DNA of 64,000 nt from Xanthomarina gelatinilytica. GTDB lineage: Bacteria; Bacteroidota; Bacteroidia; Flavobacteriales; Flavobacteriaceae. Each line of letters begins with the position of its first letter. The stretch's first letter is position 1. This document shows, one piece after another, positions 56,364 through 64,000 of the stretch. A program made the position numbers and the translations under genes. The DNA lies in assembly GCF_000348685.1 (NCBI RefSeq), contig NZ_ANLA01000019.1:1-64000 (forward strand), in the 5' to 3' direction. The notes under the pieces were generated by a model. That model had not been told where the DNA came from. It searched no databases and was given only the letters and a program-made list of their open reading frames with translations.

Positions 56364-56414
56364 GATTGCCACGTCCTACATCCCTGTCTGCAGACAGACA
56401 GGCTCGCAATGACG
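56364..56414. repeat. REP-like palindromic repeat
   Basis: Central perfect hairpin CCTGTCTG/CAGACAGG (56383-56390 and 56395-56402) inside an outer ATTGC (56365-56369)/GCAAT (56406-56410) pair. The ends GATTGCCACGTCC and CTCGCAATGACGG resemble a repeat I recall from intergenic regions of many bacteria. It is more GC-rich than the flanks. Confidence 0.6.
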
Positions 56415-56422
56415 GCATTATT

Positions 56423-57313
56423 TTACTTTAAAAATTGTGAAGAGACTTTATCTGCCTTTCTGCTTTCAGAATAATCGTAAAAACCTTCTCCAGATTTGAC
56501 ACCCAGTTTTCCTGCCATAACCATGTTTACCAATAAAGGACAAGGTGCATATTTTGGGTTTTTAAAACCATCGTACATCACATTTAAAATAGATAAACAA
56601 ATATCTAATCCTATAAAATCTGCCAACTGCAATGGACCCATTGGGTGTGCCATACCAAGTTTCATAACGGTATCAATTTCTTCAACTCCAGCCACACCAT
56701 TGTAAAGTGTTTCTATGGCTTCGTTTAGCATGGGCATTAAAATTCTATTGGCCACAAAACCAGGATAATCGTTCACTTCTGTTGGAACTTTTCCTAACTG
56801 CTTGGACAAGTCCATAATGGTGCTGGTTACTTCGTTACTGGTATTATAACCACGAATAATCTCAACCAATTTCATAATTGGAACAGGATTCATAAAGTGC
56901 ATACCTATTACCATTTCCGGTCTGGAAGTGGCAGCTGCTATTTGTGTAATGGAAATAGAGGATGTGTTACTTGCTAAAATAGTATCCTCTGGACAGGCCT
57001 CGTCCAATTGTTTAAAAATCTTTAGCTTTAAGTCTATGTTTTCTGTGGCTGCTTCTACCACCAAACTGGCATATTCCACACCTTCAGGAATACTTGTATA
57101 TGTTGTAATGTTGCCAAGAGTTTCAGCTTTATCTGCTTCTGTAATTTTATCTTTGGCTACCATTCTATCCAAATTTTTGGAGATGGTATCCATGCCTCTT
57201 TTTAAGGACGCTTCACTAATATCTATAAGTTGAACTTTAAATCCACTTTGTGCAAAAGTATGCGCAATCCCATTTCCCATGGTTCCAGCTCCTATTACTG
57301 CTACGTTTTTCAT
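56423..57313 (-). CDS. 3-hydroxybutyryl-CoA dehydrogenase
   Basis: Oxidises or forms 3-hydroxybutyryl-CoA with NAD(P). It is 296 residues. Rossmann motif GAGTMGNGIAHTFAQSGF at the N-terminus; SNTSSISITQIAA and GMHFMNPVPIMKLVEII hold the catalytic Ser/His region. The C-terminal domain has HPMGPLQLADFIGLD. Length fits single-function HBD/Hbd proteins rather than the FadB fusion. Stands between the DUF1015 gene and a Gfo/Idh gene with 72 and 134-base gaps. Confidence 0.93.
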   Translation of the reverse strand: MKNVAVIGAGTMGNGIAHTFAQSGFKVQLIDISEASLKRGMDTISKNLDRMVAKDKITEADKAETLGNITTYTSIPEGVEYASLVVEAATENIDLKLKIFKQLDEACPEDTILASNTSSISITQIAAATSRPEMVIGMHFMNPVPIMKLVEIIRGYNTSNEVTSTIMDLSKQLGKVPTEVNDYPGFVANRILMPMLNEAIETLYNGVAGVEEIDTVMKLGMAHPMGPLQLADFIGLDICLSILNVMYDGFKNPKYAPCPLLVNMVMAGKLGVKSGEGFYDYSESRKADKVSSQFLK

Positions 57314-57385
57314 GTTTTGAATTAAAAATTAATATTTAAAAGTTAAAATTTGAGTGAAAACTGTATACTGTGCTTGTAAACGTTT

Positions 57386-58345
57386 TTAAAATTGATCAAT
57401 TATCATGGTTGCCACACGCAAGGCCTCTGTGCCATCATGTAGGGTAACTATTGGCGATCTGTTATTGTTTATAGCTTCAGCAAAAGAATTCAATTCGTCT
57501 AAAATAGCATTGTTGTTAGCTATTTCAGGATTGTCAAAATATATCTGCTTTTTTACACCCTCTGCGTTTTGCAAAATCATATCGAAATCTCCAGGATTTT
57601 TAGGAGCATCCTTCATTTTGACCACTTCGCATTTTTTCTCTAAAAAATCTACTGAGATATAGGCATCTTTTTGAAAAAAACGCGATTTACGCATGTTTTT
57701 TAATGAAATTCTGCTAGCTGTTAAATTGGCAACGCATCCATTTTCAAATTCCAATCTGGCGTTCGCTATATCTGGCGTGTCGCTAATTACCGATACACCA
57801 CTTGCATACACGTTCTTAACCTTGGATTTTACCACACTTAAAATAATGTCAATATCGTGTATCATTAAATCCAAAACCACTGGTACATCTGTGCCACGAG
57901 GGTTAAACTCTGCCAACCTATGGGTTTCTATAAACATGGGGTTGACTATCTGGTCTTTTACAGCTAAATAGGCAGGGTTGAACCTTTCTACATGGCCCAC
58001 TTGTCCACGAATGTTGTGTTGTGCCAAAAGCTCCCTAATATGTTCTGCTTCTTCAACCGTATTGGTAATGGGTTTCTCTATAAAAATATGTTTGCCTTTG
58101 GCGATGGCTTTTTTGGCACACTCGTAATGCGAAAGCGTAGGTGTAACAATGTCCACCATATCTACAGCATCAATTAAATTATCTATAGAATTGAAATATT
58201 TATAGCCAAATTCAGCTTCAATTTTTTTAGCATTGGCTTCGTCTGAATCATAAAAACCAACAAGGTCATATTTTTCAGATTGATTGAGAAGCCTTAAATG
58301 AATTTTTCCAAGATGACCAGCACCTAGAACTCCAGCTTTTAGCAT
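57386..58345 (-). CDS. Gfo/Idh/MocA-family oxidoreductase
   Basis: A 319-residue NAD(P)-dependent dehydrogenase. N-terminal Rossmann motif GVLGAGHLGKIHLRLL, the conserved EKP motif in HIFIEKPITN, and a C-terminal alpha/beta domain with HDIDIILSVV. Members act on sugars, inositol or related compounds; the substrate is unknown. A TATTTTTG -7 box (58362-58369) lies 17 bases upstream. Confidence 0.9.
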   Translation of the reverse strand: MLKAGVLGAGHLGKIHLRLLNQSEKYDLVGFYDSDEANAKKIEAEFGYKYFNSIDNLIDAVDMVDIVTPTLSHYECAKKAIAKGKHIFIEKPITNTVEEAEHIRELLAQHNIRGQVGHVERFNPAYLAVKDQIVNPMFIETHRLAEFNPRGTDVPVVLDLMIHDIDIILSVVKSKVKNVYASGVSVISDTPDIANARLEFENGCVANLTASRISLKNMRKSRFFQKDAYISVDFLEKKCEVVKMKDAPKNPGDFDMILQNAEGVKKQIYFDNPEIANNNAILDELNSFAEAINNNRSPIVTLHDGTEALRVATMIIDQF

Positions 58346-58361
58346 GTTTTTACGTTTTCAA

Positions 58362-58369
58362 CAAAAATA
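58362..58369 (-). promoter_or_regulatory. -7 promoter box for the Gfo/Idh/MocA gene
   Basis: TATTTTTG on the minus strand, 17 bases before the ATG. Confidence 0.5.
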
Positions 58370-58488
58370 AGATTTTACTTTTAGAAATTACGAATTTCAA
58401 ATCCCAAATTCCAAAAACTAAATCCCATTAATTAAAAACATTTAAATATTTATGCTTTGAACTTGTTGCTTATTGAATTATTTTAGCC

Positions 58489-59148
58489 TTGAAATTGAAC
58501 CTACCATTGAAAGATACTTTTAAACATAAAGGATTGCGGCAGCAACTTGTTGAAACCATTAAGGCTAAAGGCATTAAGGATGAGAACGTCTTGGATGCCA
58601 TTGGCAGAATTCCAAGACATGTATTTATGGATTCTGGGTTTTTGGATCATGCATATCAAGACAAAGCCTTTCCTATTGCTGCAGATCAAACTATTTCGCA
58701 ACCCTATACTGTAGCTTTTCAATCTGAATTGCTGCAAGTAAAACCTGGAGACAAAATTCTGGAAATTGGTACAGGAAGTGGTTACCAAACAGCTGTTTTG
58801 CTTGAGCTTGGTGCTTCTGTTTTTAGCATTGAAAGACAACGTGAACTCTATAAAAAAACAAGCAAATTCTTGCCTAAATTAGGTTATAGACCAAAGAAAC
58901 TTATTTTTGGAGATGGCTACAAAGGCCTAAAAGAAGAAGCGCCTTTTAATGGCATTATAGTGACTGCTGGTGCTCCTTTTGTGCCAAAACCTTTGTTGAG
59001 CCAACTGGCTATCGATGGACGATTGGTAATTCCTGTAGGTGACGAGGTACAGATCATGACTTTATTTATACGAAAAGGCATCAAGGAATTTGAAAAACAC
59101 GAATTTGGTGAATTTAGATTTGTGCCTTTATTGGAGGACAAAAATTAA
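58489..59148 (+). CDS. pcm: Protein-L-isoaspartate O-methyltransferase
   Basis: Repairs isoaspartyl damage in proteins using SAM. It is up to 219 residues. Family marks are PRHVFMDSGF, AYQDKAFPIAADQTISQPY and the SAM motif ILEIGTGSGYQTAVL. No ATG exists before the conserved part. TTG at 58489 gives 219 residues and TTG at 58507 gives 213; homologues I recall begin near the second, so the exact start is open. Convergent with, and overlapping by 4 bases, the next gene. Confidence 0.92.
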   Translation: MKLNLPLKDTFKHKGLRQQLVETIKAKGIKDENVLDAIGRIPRHVFMDSGFLDHAYQDKAFPIAADQTISQPYTVAFQSELLQVKPGDKILEIGTGSGYQTAVLLELGASVFSIERQRELYKKTSKFLPKLGYRPKKLIFGDGYKGLKEEAPFNGIIVTAGAPFVPKPLLSQLAIDGRLVIPVGDEVQIMTLFIRKGIKEFEKHEFGEFRFVPLLEDKN

Positions 59149-59672
59149 TTTTTTGGTAAATATTCTGTCGGTATCGGATTTTCTTCGGTTTCCTGAGACC
59201 AATAAATATTTACAACCCACCATCTATGACCATCAAAAAGGAGCTGAATGCTGTTAATGCCTCGCATAAAAGGTGTTGTGTCTGCTTCGCTATGGTAAGC
59301 TTCGTAAGTGCTGAAAACATGGGTCATGTTTCCAAAGGTGTTTACGGTTCTGTGGATTTCTTTTTCAAAAAAACCATGCTCTTCCAGCCAGGATCCTGAG
59401 GTGCTAATGTAATCTGAAGGCGACATATACCTTGCCACAAAAAAACCCTCCTGATTTTTGCCAGTAGGAATTAGTTTGGCATTTTGCATGAACAAGTATT
59501 TAAACAGCTCCCAATCCCTTGTTTCTCCTTTTTCACCAGAAATAACAGCATAAAGCGTCTCTATGGTACTGTCTAGTGTTTCAACTTTTTTGGCGTATTT
59601 TATTGTGCTTTCCTGAGCGTTGATAGTAATGTTGAAAGCAAGCATTAAGACAAATAGCATGATGTGTTTCAT
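59145..59672 (-). CDS. Secreted NTF2-like protein of unknown function
   Basis: A 175-residue exported protein: signal peptide 1-19 (ending TINAQ), then an alpha+beta body resembling NTF2-like/nuclear transport factor folds, with IETLYAVISGEKGETRDWE, TVNTFGNMTHVFSTYEAY and GINSIQLLFDGHRWWVVNIYW. No catalytic residues can be assigned. Stands alone on the minus strand. Confidence 0.7.
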   Translation of the reverse strand: MKHIMLFVLMLAFNITINAQESTIKYAKKVETLDSTIETLYAVISGEKGETRDWELFKYLFMQNAKLIPTGKNQEGFFVARYMSPSDYISTSGSWLEEHGFFEKEIHRTVNTFGNMTHVFSTYEAYHSEADTTPFMRGINSIQLLFDGHRWWVVNIYWSQETEENPIPTEYLPKN

Positions 59673-59720
59673 GGAAATGTGTTTTAAATGTTAATGTTAA
59701 CCGGTTTAAAGAAAACAGTT

Positions 59721-60179
59721 TTAATTAAAACTTTTTTTAATCCTGTCCAACCTTACTTTGTTTTCCCGGTCTTTGATGGTTTCCCGTTTGTCGAATAGTT
59801 TTTTTCCTTTTGCTAAGGCGATAACCAGTTTGGCAAGCCCTCTATCATTTATAAAAAGGTTTAAGGGAATAATGGTCAATCCAGAAGTATTGACCTCTTT
59901 TTCCAGTTTTTTGAGTTCTTTTTTATTTAAAAGTAATTTTCTGGTAGCTTTGGGTTTGTGGTTGTAATGTGTACCATACTTATATTCTTCTATGGTCATG
60001 TTCACCACAAACAATTCCCCTTGATCGTTAAATTCACAAAAACTCTCGGCAATTGAAGCCTTACTGTTTCTAATGGATTTTATTTCGGTTCCGGTTAAAA
60101 CAATTCCAGCAGTATATTTATCCAGTATTTCATACTGAAACTTCGCTTTTTTGTTTTTTATGTTTACGTGTTGTTGCAT
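59721..60179 (-). CDS. smpB: tmRNA-binding protein SmpB
   Basis: Brings tmRNA to stalled ribosomes for trans-translation. It is 152 residues. Typical start NIKNKKAKFQYEILDKYTAG, then GIVLTGTEIKSIRNSKASI and the C-terminal GKKLFDKRETIKDRE, the tail that enters the mRNA channel. The ATG at 60179 is chosen over a TTG at 60188, because a -7 box (60186-60193) overlaps the latter. No ssrA gene was recognised in the window. Confidence 0.95.
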   Translation of the reverse strand: MQQHVNIKNKKAKFQYEILDKYTAGIVLTGTEIKSIRNSKASIAESFCEFNDQGELFVVNMTIEEYKYGTHYNHKPKATRKLLLNKKELKKLEKEVNTSGLTIIPLNLFINDRGLAKLVIALAKGKKLFDKRETIKDRENKVRLDRIKKSFN

Positions 60180-60185
60180 AGCATA

Positions 60186-60193
60186 CAAAGGTA
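60186..60193 (-). promoter_or_regulatory. -7 promoter box for smpB
   Basis: TACCTTTG on the minus strand ends 7 bases before the smpB ATG. Confidence 0.5.
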
Positions 60194-60231
60194 AATAATC
60201 AATTAGAAAAGTTGATGAATTAATTTAAAAG

Positions 60232-60759
60232 TTAGTTAATGGTAAGTACCATATTGGTTATGGTGTTTCCTGTAATGGTAACGATATATATGTTTCCGTT
60301 GTTGCTGTCATCAATATCGCTATATATTTGCTTGCCAATAACGCTATTTACAAATTTAGGGGTTGTGTCACTATGGCCAACAATCAAAACATGCTTGCCA
60401 AGATTGTCTCTTAAAAAGGTTTCGGTATCTATGGCACCTGCATCATAGATGTTGATGTCCAGCCCATTCTTCCTAGCAGTTGGTTGTGCGGTTTCAATGG
60501 TTCTATGATAATTTGTGGAATAAATGGCATCCAAAGGGATGTTTTGTAAAACAGTGTTCCAATTTTCAGCTCTAGCGTTTCCTTCTTCGGTTAAATGTGG
60601 ATTTTTGTTTGTAGGATCATTTCTGTCCTTTTCAGCATGACGAATAAAATATAAACTTGTGGTTTCGATAGGGTTTTCGGTTTTTTGAATGGGCTGTTCT
60701 TGTTGATTACAACTAAAACATAATAGCATACAAACAACAAGAAAAGAGATGTGTTTCAT
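60232..60759 (-). CDS. Histidine-phosphatase (SixA-like) lipoprotein
   Basis: A 175-residue exported phosphatase-superfamily protein. Lipoprotein signal ending LLCFSC (cysteine near residue 17), then the RHAEKDRN motif with the phospho-accepting histidine, TNYHRTIETAQPTARK and the second histidine in VLIVGHSDTTPKFV. This is the phosphoglycerate-mutase-like fold; the substrate is unknown. The ATG at 60759 is chosen; a GTG at 60777 sits in the -7 box. An outer-membrane or inner-membrane lipid anchor is expected. Confidence 0.85.
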   Translation of the reverse strand: MKHISFLVVCMLLCFSCNQQEQPIQKTENPIETTSLYFIRHAEKDRNDPTNKNPHLTEEGNARAENWNTVLQNIPLDAIYSTNYHRTIETAQPTARKNGLDINIYDAGAIDTETFLRDNLGKHVLIVGHSDTTPKFVNSVIGKQIYSDIDDSNNGNIYIVTITGNTITNMVLTIN

Positions 60760-60776
60760 AAGATATGGAATGAACA

Positions 60777-60784
60777 CAAATATA
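60777..60784 (-). promoter_or_regulatory. -7 promoter box for the SixA-like gene
   Basis: TATATTTG on the minus strand, 18 bases before the ATG at 60759. Confidence 0.5.
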
Positions 60785-60803
60785 ATATTATTTCAAGAAC
60801 CCA

Positions 60804-61502
60804 TTAAGCCAATTCCAAGGCAATGTCAACCATTTCTTTAAAAGTGGTTTCACGTTCCTTGCTTGTGGTACGTTCGCCAGTTACCAAAGAATCGGAAATG
60901 GTTAATATGGTGAGTGCATTTACATTGTGCTTGGCAGCAACCGTGTAAAGGCCAGCAGTTTCCATTTCGACACAAAGGACACCAAATTTGGACCATTTTT
61001 TATAGGATTCAAAATCGTCTGCATAAAATTCATCGGAAGTAAAGACATTTCCAGCTTTTAAGGGAATGTTTTTCTTTTTGGCAATTTCAACGGCTTTTTG
61101 AAACAAGCCAAAATCGGCCGTAGGCGCATAATCTGCACCACCAAAACGTAATTCGTTCACACCAGAGTTGGAAGAGGCTGCCATAGCCAAAACAATATCC
61201 CTAATTTTTATGTGCTTTTGGTAAGAGCCAGAACTACCAACCCTAATTAGGTTTTTAACGCCATATTCGGTTATTAATTCGTGCGCGTAGATGGAAATGC
61301 TTGGAACTCCCATTCCAGTTCCCATAACAGAAACAGGCTTGCCATTATATGTACCTGTATATCCTAACATGCCACGTACTCTATTAAAGCAAACAGGGTT
61401 GTCTAAAAAAGTTTCTGCTATCCATTTGGCTCGTAAAGGATCTCCTGGTAACAATATGGTTTCTGCAATCTCTCCTTTTTTTGCTTCAATATGTACGCTC
61501 AT
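60804..61502 (-). CDS. deoD: Purine-nucleoside phosphorylase, DeoD type
   Basis: Phosphorolysis of purine (deoxy)nucleosides. It is 232 residues, hexameric DeoD-type length. Signatures are [19 protein letters not shown] at the start, [21 protein letters not shown] and [14 protein letters not shown], with the catalytic aspartate in [11 protein letters not shown]. It lies 18 bases downstream of deoC, the next enzyme of deoxyribose catabolism, so they form a nucleoside salvage operon. Confidence 0.95.
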   Translation of the reverse strand: MSVHIEAKKGEIAETILLPGDPLRAKWIAETFLDNPVCFNRVRGMLGYTGTYNGKPVSVMGTGMGVPSISIYAHELITEYGVKNLIRVGSSGSYQKHIKIRDIVLAMAASSNSGVNELRFGGADYAPTADFGLFQKAVEIAKKKNIPLKAGNVFTSDEFYADDFESYKKWSKFGVLCVEMETAGLYTVAAKHNVNALTILTISDSLVTGERTTSKERETTFKEMVDIALELA

Positions 61503-61520
61503 AACATGTTGGTTTTAGTT

Positions 61521-62192
61521 TTAATAGTCGGTATTTTCAACAGTGGATTTTTTCTCTGTTACAATATTGATTCCAGAGGAGGTACCTATTCTATCTGCTC
61601 CTGCGTCAATATATTTTAAAGCTGTTTCGTGGTCTTTAATGCCACCAGAAGCTTTTATTTTAGCTTTGTTTTTAATAGTTTTTTTAATCATCTTAACAGC
61701 TGTTAAGGTAGCGCCACTTTTAGAAAATCCGGTTGAGGTTTTAATAAAATCGGCTTTGGCATCCAAACAAATCTGGCAAGCTCTGATAATTTCGTTTTTA
61801 GACAGTTCACTTATTTCCAAAATAACTTTTAAAGGCGTGTTCCCTATTGCTATTTTTACATCACATATATCTTTGTAAACGGCAACAAAATTCTTGCTTT
61901 TAAGCATGCCTATGTTTATTACCATATCTATTTCATCTGCACCATCCTCTACAGCTTTTTTGGCCTCAAACACTTTAGCGTCGGTACTCATGGCTCCTAA
62001 TGGAAAACCAACCACAGAACATACTTTCACATTGCTTCTGGTTAATAAATGTTTTGCAAGTGATACATAATAACTATTCACGCAAACAGAGTAAAATCTG
62101 TATTCTTTGGCTTCATCACACAGGACTTTAATATCAGTTTTGGTGGTAGTAGGTTTTAAGAGGGTATGGTCTATGTATTGATTAATGGACAT
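61521..62192 (-). CDS. deoC: Deoxyribose-phosphate aldolase
   Basis: Splits deoxyribose-5-phosphate into acetaldehyde and glyceraldehyde-3-phosphate. It is 223 residues, a TIM barrel. Marks are YIDHTLLKPTTTKTDI, VGFPLGAM and the Schiff-base lysine in ADFIKTSTGFSKSGAT, followed by KASGGIKDHETAL. A TATTTTTG -7 box (62221-62228) precedes the deoC-deoD pair. Confidence 0.96.
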   Translation of the reverse strand: MSINQYIDHTLLKPTTTKTDIKVLCDEAKEYRFYSVCVNSYYVSLAKHLLTRSNVKVCSVVGFPLGAMSTDAKVFEAKKAVEDGADEIDMVINIGMLKSKNFVAVYKDICDVKIAIGNTPLKVILEISELSKNEIIRACQICLDAKADFIKTSTGFSKSGATLTAVKMIKKTIKNKAKIKASGGIKDHETALKYIDAGADRIGTSSGINIVTEKKSTVENTDY

Positions 62193-62220
62193 AATTATGT
62201 ATTTATAGGTTAAGTGGTAA

Positions 62221-62228
62221 CAAAAATA
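62221..62228 (-). promoter_or_regulatory. -7 promoter box for deoC-deoD
   Basis: TATTTTTG on the minus strand, 29 bases before the deoC ATG. Confidence 0.5.
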
Positions 62229-62485
62229 CGATTAACTGTTATATTAACAACATGCATTCTAAAAAATTATTAAATATTTATGAGTTTTAATTCCGTATTT
62301 TATAAATGAACCTAAAAAAACGACAATTTGTATGACAAATTGGACTTATTTAAAGATTAATTTTGATGGAGACTTGTGATTGTAAGTTCATTAGGAAAAT
62401 TAATTCCAGAACATGACTTTTGTCAGCATTTAAGACGCATTTAGAGGGTATTTTTGAGGTAAATAATAATTAAATAGTTTACCCA

Positions 62486-63103
62486 ATGAAAAAAATATTT
62501 TTTAGCGCATTAATTGCTTTTTTATTTGTTTTTAATGCCCAAGCACAAGAAACCAGTTCAAGCTCTCAAGATTACAGTAAATGGCAAGCGCGTTTTCGTG
62601 TAATTACGGTTATCCCTTCTCCAGGTGACAATATTGATGGAGCAGATGTTGATATTTCTACATCTGTAGTTCCTGAATTGGATTTTACGTATTTCTTTAC
62701 CAAAAATATTGCTGCCGAGTTAATATTAGGAACAACCAAACACAATGTGGATGTTGAAGATGTTGATTTAGGGCACGTATGGTTATTGCCTCCAACCTTA
62801 AATTTACAATACCATTTTTATGCAGGAGATTTTAAACCTTATGTTGGAGCAGGTGTTAATTATACCATCTTTTATGGTGTAGATGAAGGTGATGTTGCAG
62901 ATATGGACTACGAAAACTCCTTTGGCTTTTCGTTTCAAGCAGGTGTGGATTATAACTTGAATGACAAATGGTTCTTAAACCTGGATTTAAAACAACTATT
63001 GCTTTCTACAGATGTGGATGTGAACACAGGAGCAGCTGTGTTACCTGTTGAAGTAGATATCAATCCTTTTATTGTTGGTGTTGGTGTTGGAAGAAAATTT
63101 TAA
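62486..63103 (+). CDS. OmpW-family outer-membrane protein
   Basis: A 205-residue exported beta-barrel. Signal peptide 1-20 (ending NAQAQ), then alternating barrel strands with DFTYFFTKNIAAELILGTT, LPPTLNLQYHFY and PYVGAGVNYTIFYG, ending in phenylalanine (GVGRKF) as recognised by the BAM machine. OmpW members form eight-stranded barrels that pass small hydrophobic molecules; the cargo is unknown. The gap upstream (293 bases) holds no recognised gene. Confidence 0.88.
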   Translation: MKKIFFSALIAFLFVFNAQAQETSSSSQDYSKWQARFRVITVIPSPGDNIDGADVDISTSVVPELDFTYFFTKNIAAELILGTTKHNVDVEDVDLGHVWLLPPTLNLQYHFYAGDFKPYVGAGVNYTIFYGVDEGDVADMDYENSFGFSFQAGVDYNLNDKWFLNLDLKQLLLSTDVDVNTGAAVLPVEVDINPFIVGVGVGRKF

Positions 63104-63123
63104 TAAACTAACTATAATTTACT

Positions 63124-63160
63124 TAAGAAAAGCTGTCTGGAAATGGGCCGCTTTTTTTAT
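63124..63160 (+). terminator. Terminator of the OmpW-like gene
   Basis: AAAAGC...GCTTTTTT hairpin followed by a T run, 20 bases past the stop codon; imperfect inner stem. Confidence 0.55.
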
Positions 63161-63168
63161 TTCATATA

Positions 63169-63549
63169 TTAATTGGAATTTTTAACTATGGCATGAGCCC
63201 ATTCTATGGCTTTGCTAAGGTTGTCGAAAATTTCATAAGGTTTGTCAAAAAAATCACGTTCAAACTTTGCGTTTTTTTTCATCAATTCGGTTTCTGGTAT
63301 CATGGCAATGGCTAAGAGGTTAGGGATTTTTTCTGTATGTACGTATGTTAGTGGATTTACGGAATAAGAGTTCACGCGATTGGAAATATACACCATGTTT
63401 TTTCCAGAAAAGTGCTTTTGTATCACTTCCTTTAGCTTGTTGTTGTGTTCTGGATGAATTTCTGCGCCTTCACGTATTTGACAAATTAAAAATTCATCAA
63501 AAACAAAAATTTCGGTTTCTGGATAGTTGTAATAATGTAGCATTCCCAT
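63169..63549 (-). CDS. Small conserved protein, SpoIIAA/STAS-like
   Basis: A 126-residue soluble protein without signal or membrane segment. Alternating strands and helices with IFVFDEFLICQIREG at the start, MVYISNRVNSYSVNPLTY in the middle and DNLSKAIEWAHAIV as last helix recall the SpoIIAA-like/STAS fold found in small flavobacterial proteins. Function unknown. It is convergent with the OmpW-like gene. Confidence 0.6.
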   Translation of the reverse strand: MGMLHYYNYPETEIFVFDEFLICQIREGAEIHPEHNNKLKEVIQKHFSGKNMVYISNRVNSYSVNPLTYVHTEKIPNLLAIAMIPETELMKKNAKFERDFFDKPYEIFDNLSKAIEWAHAIVKNSN

Positions 63550-63861
63550 TGTAAAAGGTTTAAAGTAAATGGATTTGATACTAAGTTATGATTTTTTTTT
63601 AAGTGTTTAAAATCAAGGATTTTAAATAGGTTGTTGTAACCAGAAAGCCAATCAATCTAATACAACCTAAGTGTCATCTTAATTTAAAGCCCATACAATA
63701 ATATTAAGTCAGGAAAACGATTGTTTTTTTATTTTTTTTGTAAACACCAGTAGGTTTCCAGGAGTCACATTAGCTAAAAAACATGTATTTTATCTGTGGT
63801 ATAGCTTAATTGATAATATATAAAGTATCTTCAAGCGCTATTAATCAATAAATTATATCTT
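63550..63861. other. Intergenic gap with one AT-rich inverted repeat
   Basis: No gene is visible. TTTAAAATC (63606-63614) and GATTTTAAA (63618-63626) form a 9-bp inverted repeat with a 3-base loop, of unknown role. No clean -7 box precedes the gene at 63862. Confidence 0.5.
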
Positions 63862-64000
63862 ATGAAACATTTAAACTATTACTTTTTATTTTTTGCATTA
63901 TGTTTTAGTGTAACCATTCAAGCGCAAATTTCTGATTCCGACATTCCTGTTAACGGGTTTGTATATAATGAAGATCTTATTGTTAAAGGGAGTGAATGTA
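63862..64000 (+). CDS. Exported protein, N-terminal fragment cut by the window end
   Basis: Only the first 46 codons are present. They encode a signal peptide (MKHLNYYFLFFALCFSVTIQ, cleavage likely after QAQ) and the mature start ISDSDIPVNGFVYNEDL. The frame is open to the edge of the window. The protein is exported, but its family cannot be told from this piece. Confidence 0.7.
   Translation, partial: MKHLNYYFLFFALCFSVTIQAQISDSDIPVNGFVYNEDLIVKGSEC

Overview
The window is an AT-rich stretch of a Bacteroidota chromosome, almost certainly a member of the Flavobacteriaceae. The evidence is protein style (bL19/TrmD, a Bacteroidota-type omega subunit, DUF4835 and DUF6913 families), two secreted proteins with type IX secretion (T9SS) sorting tails, and -7 promoter boxes of the Bacteroidota form TAnnTTTG in front of many genes. 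No rRNA, tRNA, CRISPR array, phage or insertion sequence was seen. Most of the window is ordinary core genome, with a few accessory patches.

Layout. 1-9,000 (mostly minus strand): monomeric isocitrate dehydrogenase, a pentapeptide-repeat protein, a 690-base gap with decayed sequence, the trmD and rplS pair, a coiled-coil membrane protein, a long-form GAPDH and an HtrA protease. 9,000-13,100 (plus): dapF, an acetyltransferase, mltG, a DUF2279 protein and a lysozyme-like protein. 13,100-17,250 (minus): an RsmI-like methylase, a T9SS-exported sugar dehydrogenase, a low-molecular-weight phosphatase and dnaA. 17,400-24,400: a thioesterase, a YigZ/EamA/HAD/ribD block, then an acetyltransferase, prmC and ligA. 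24,480-27,000: three tandem YhhN-like membrane proteins, each with its own near-identical promoter. 27,000-28,700: a 5'-nucleotidase split into two genes. 28,780-35,270 (plus): a DUF6913 gene with dapA, then bamD, rpoZ, coaBC, a DUF4835 gene and recN. 35,360-40,250: fabI, a repeat-rich gap, an alanine/sodium symporter and acetyl-CoA synthetase.

40,390-43,340 (minus) is the main accessory patch: a DoxDA-type thiosulfate:quinone oxidoreductase, a secreted DsrE-like protein, a DoxX-like protein, a small unknown membrane protein and a frameshifted UPF0158 pseudogene preceded by an 11-bp tandem repeat. 43,520-50,870 (plus): a large T9SS adhesin-like protein, a glycosyltransferase, a YbbR protein, coaE and a two-component system. 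51,120-62,200 is mostly minus strand: miaA, a potassium-channel-like protein, a DnaQ/GIY-YIG nuclease with no normal start codon, yggS, a DUF1015 gene, 3-hydroxybutyryl-CoA dehydrogenase, a Gfo/Idh/MocA oxidoreductase, pcm (plus), a small secreted protein, smpB, a SixA-like phosphatase, and deoC with deoD. The window ends with an OmpW-like porin, a small conserved protein and the start of another secreted protein.

I did not find a convincing new defence or biosynthetic system. The best leads are: the nuclease gene whose only plausible start is AUU; 11-bp-period repeat arrays in two places; a mobile-repeat-derived segment translated inside PrmC; the YhhN-like triplet with copied promoters; a set of -7 boxes so close to the start codon that leaderless mRNAs are likely; and a possible switching leader in front of rplS. 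All calls come from reading the sequence; no database search was run.
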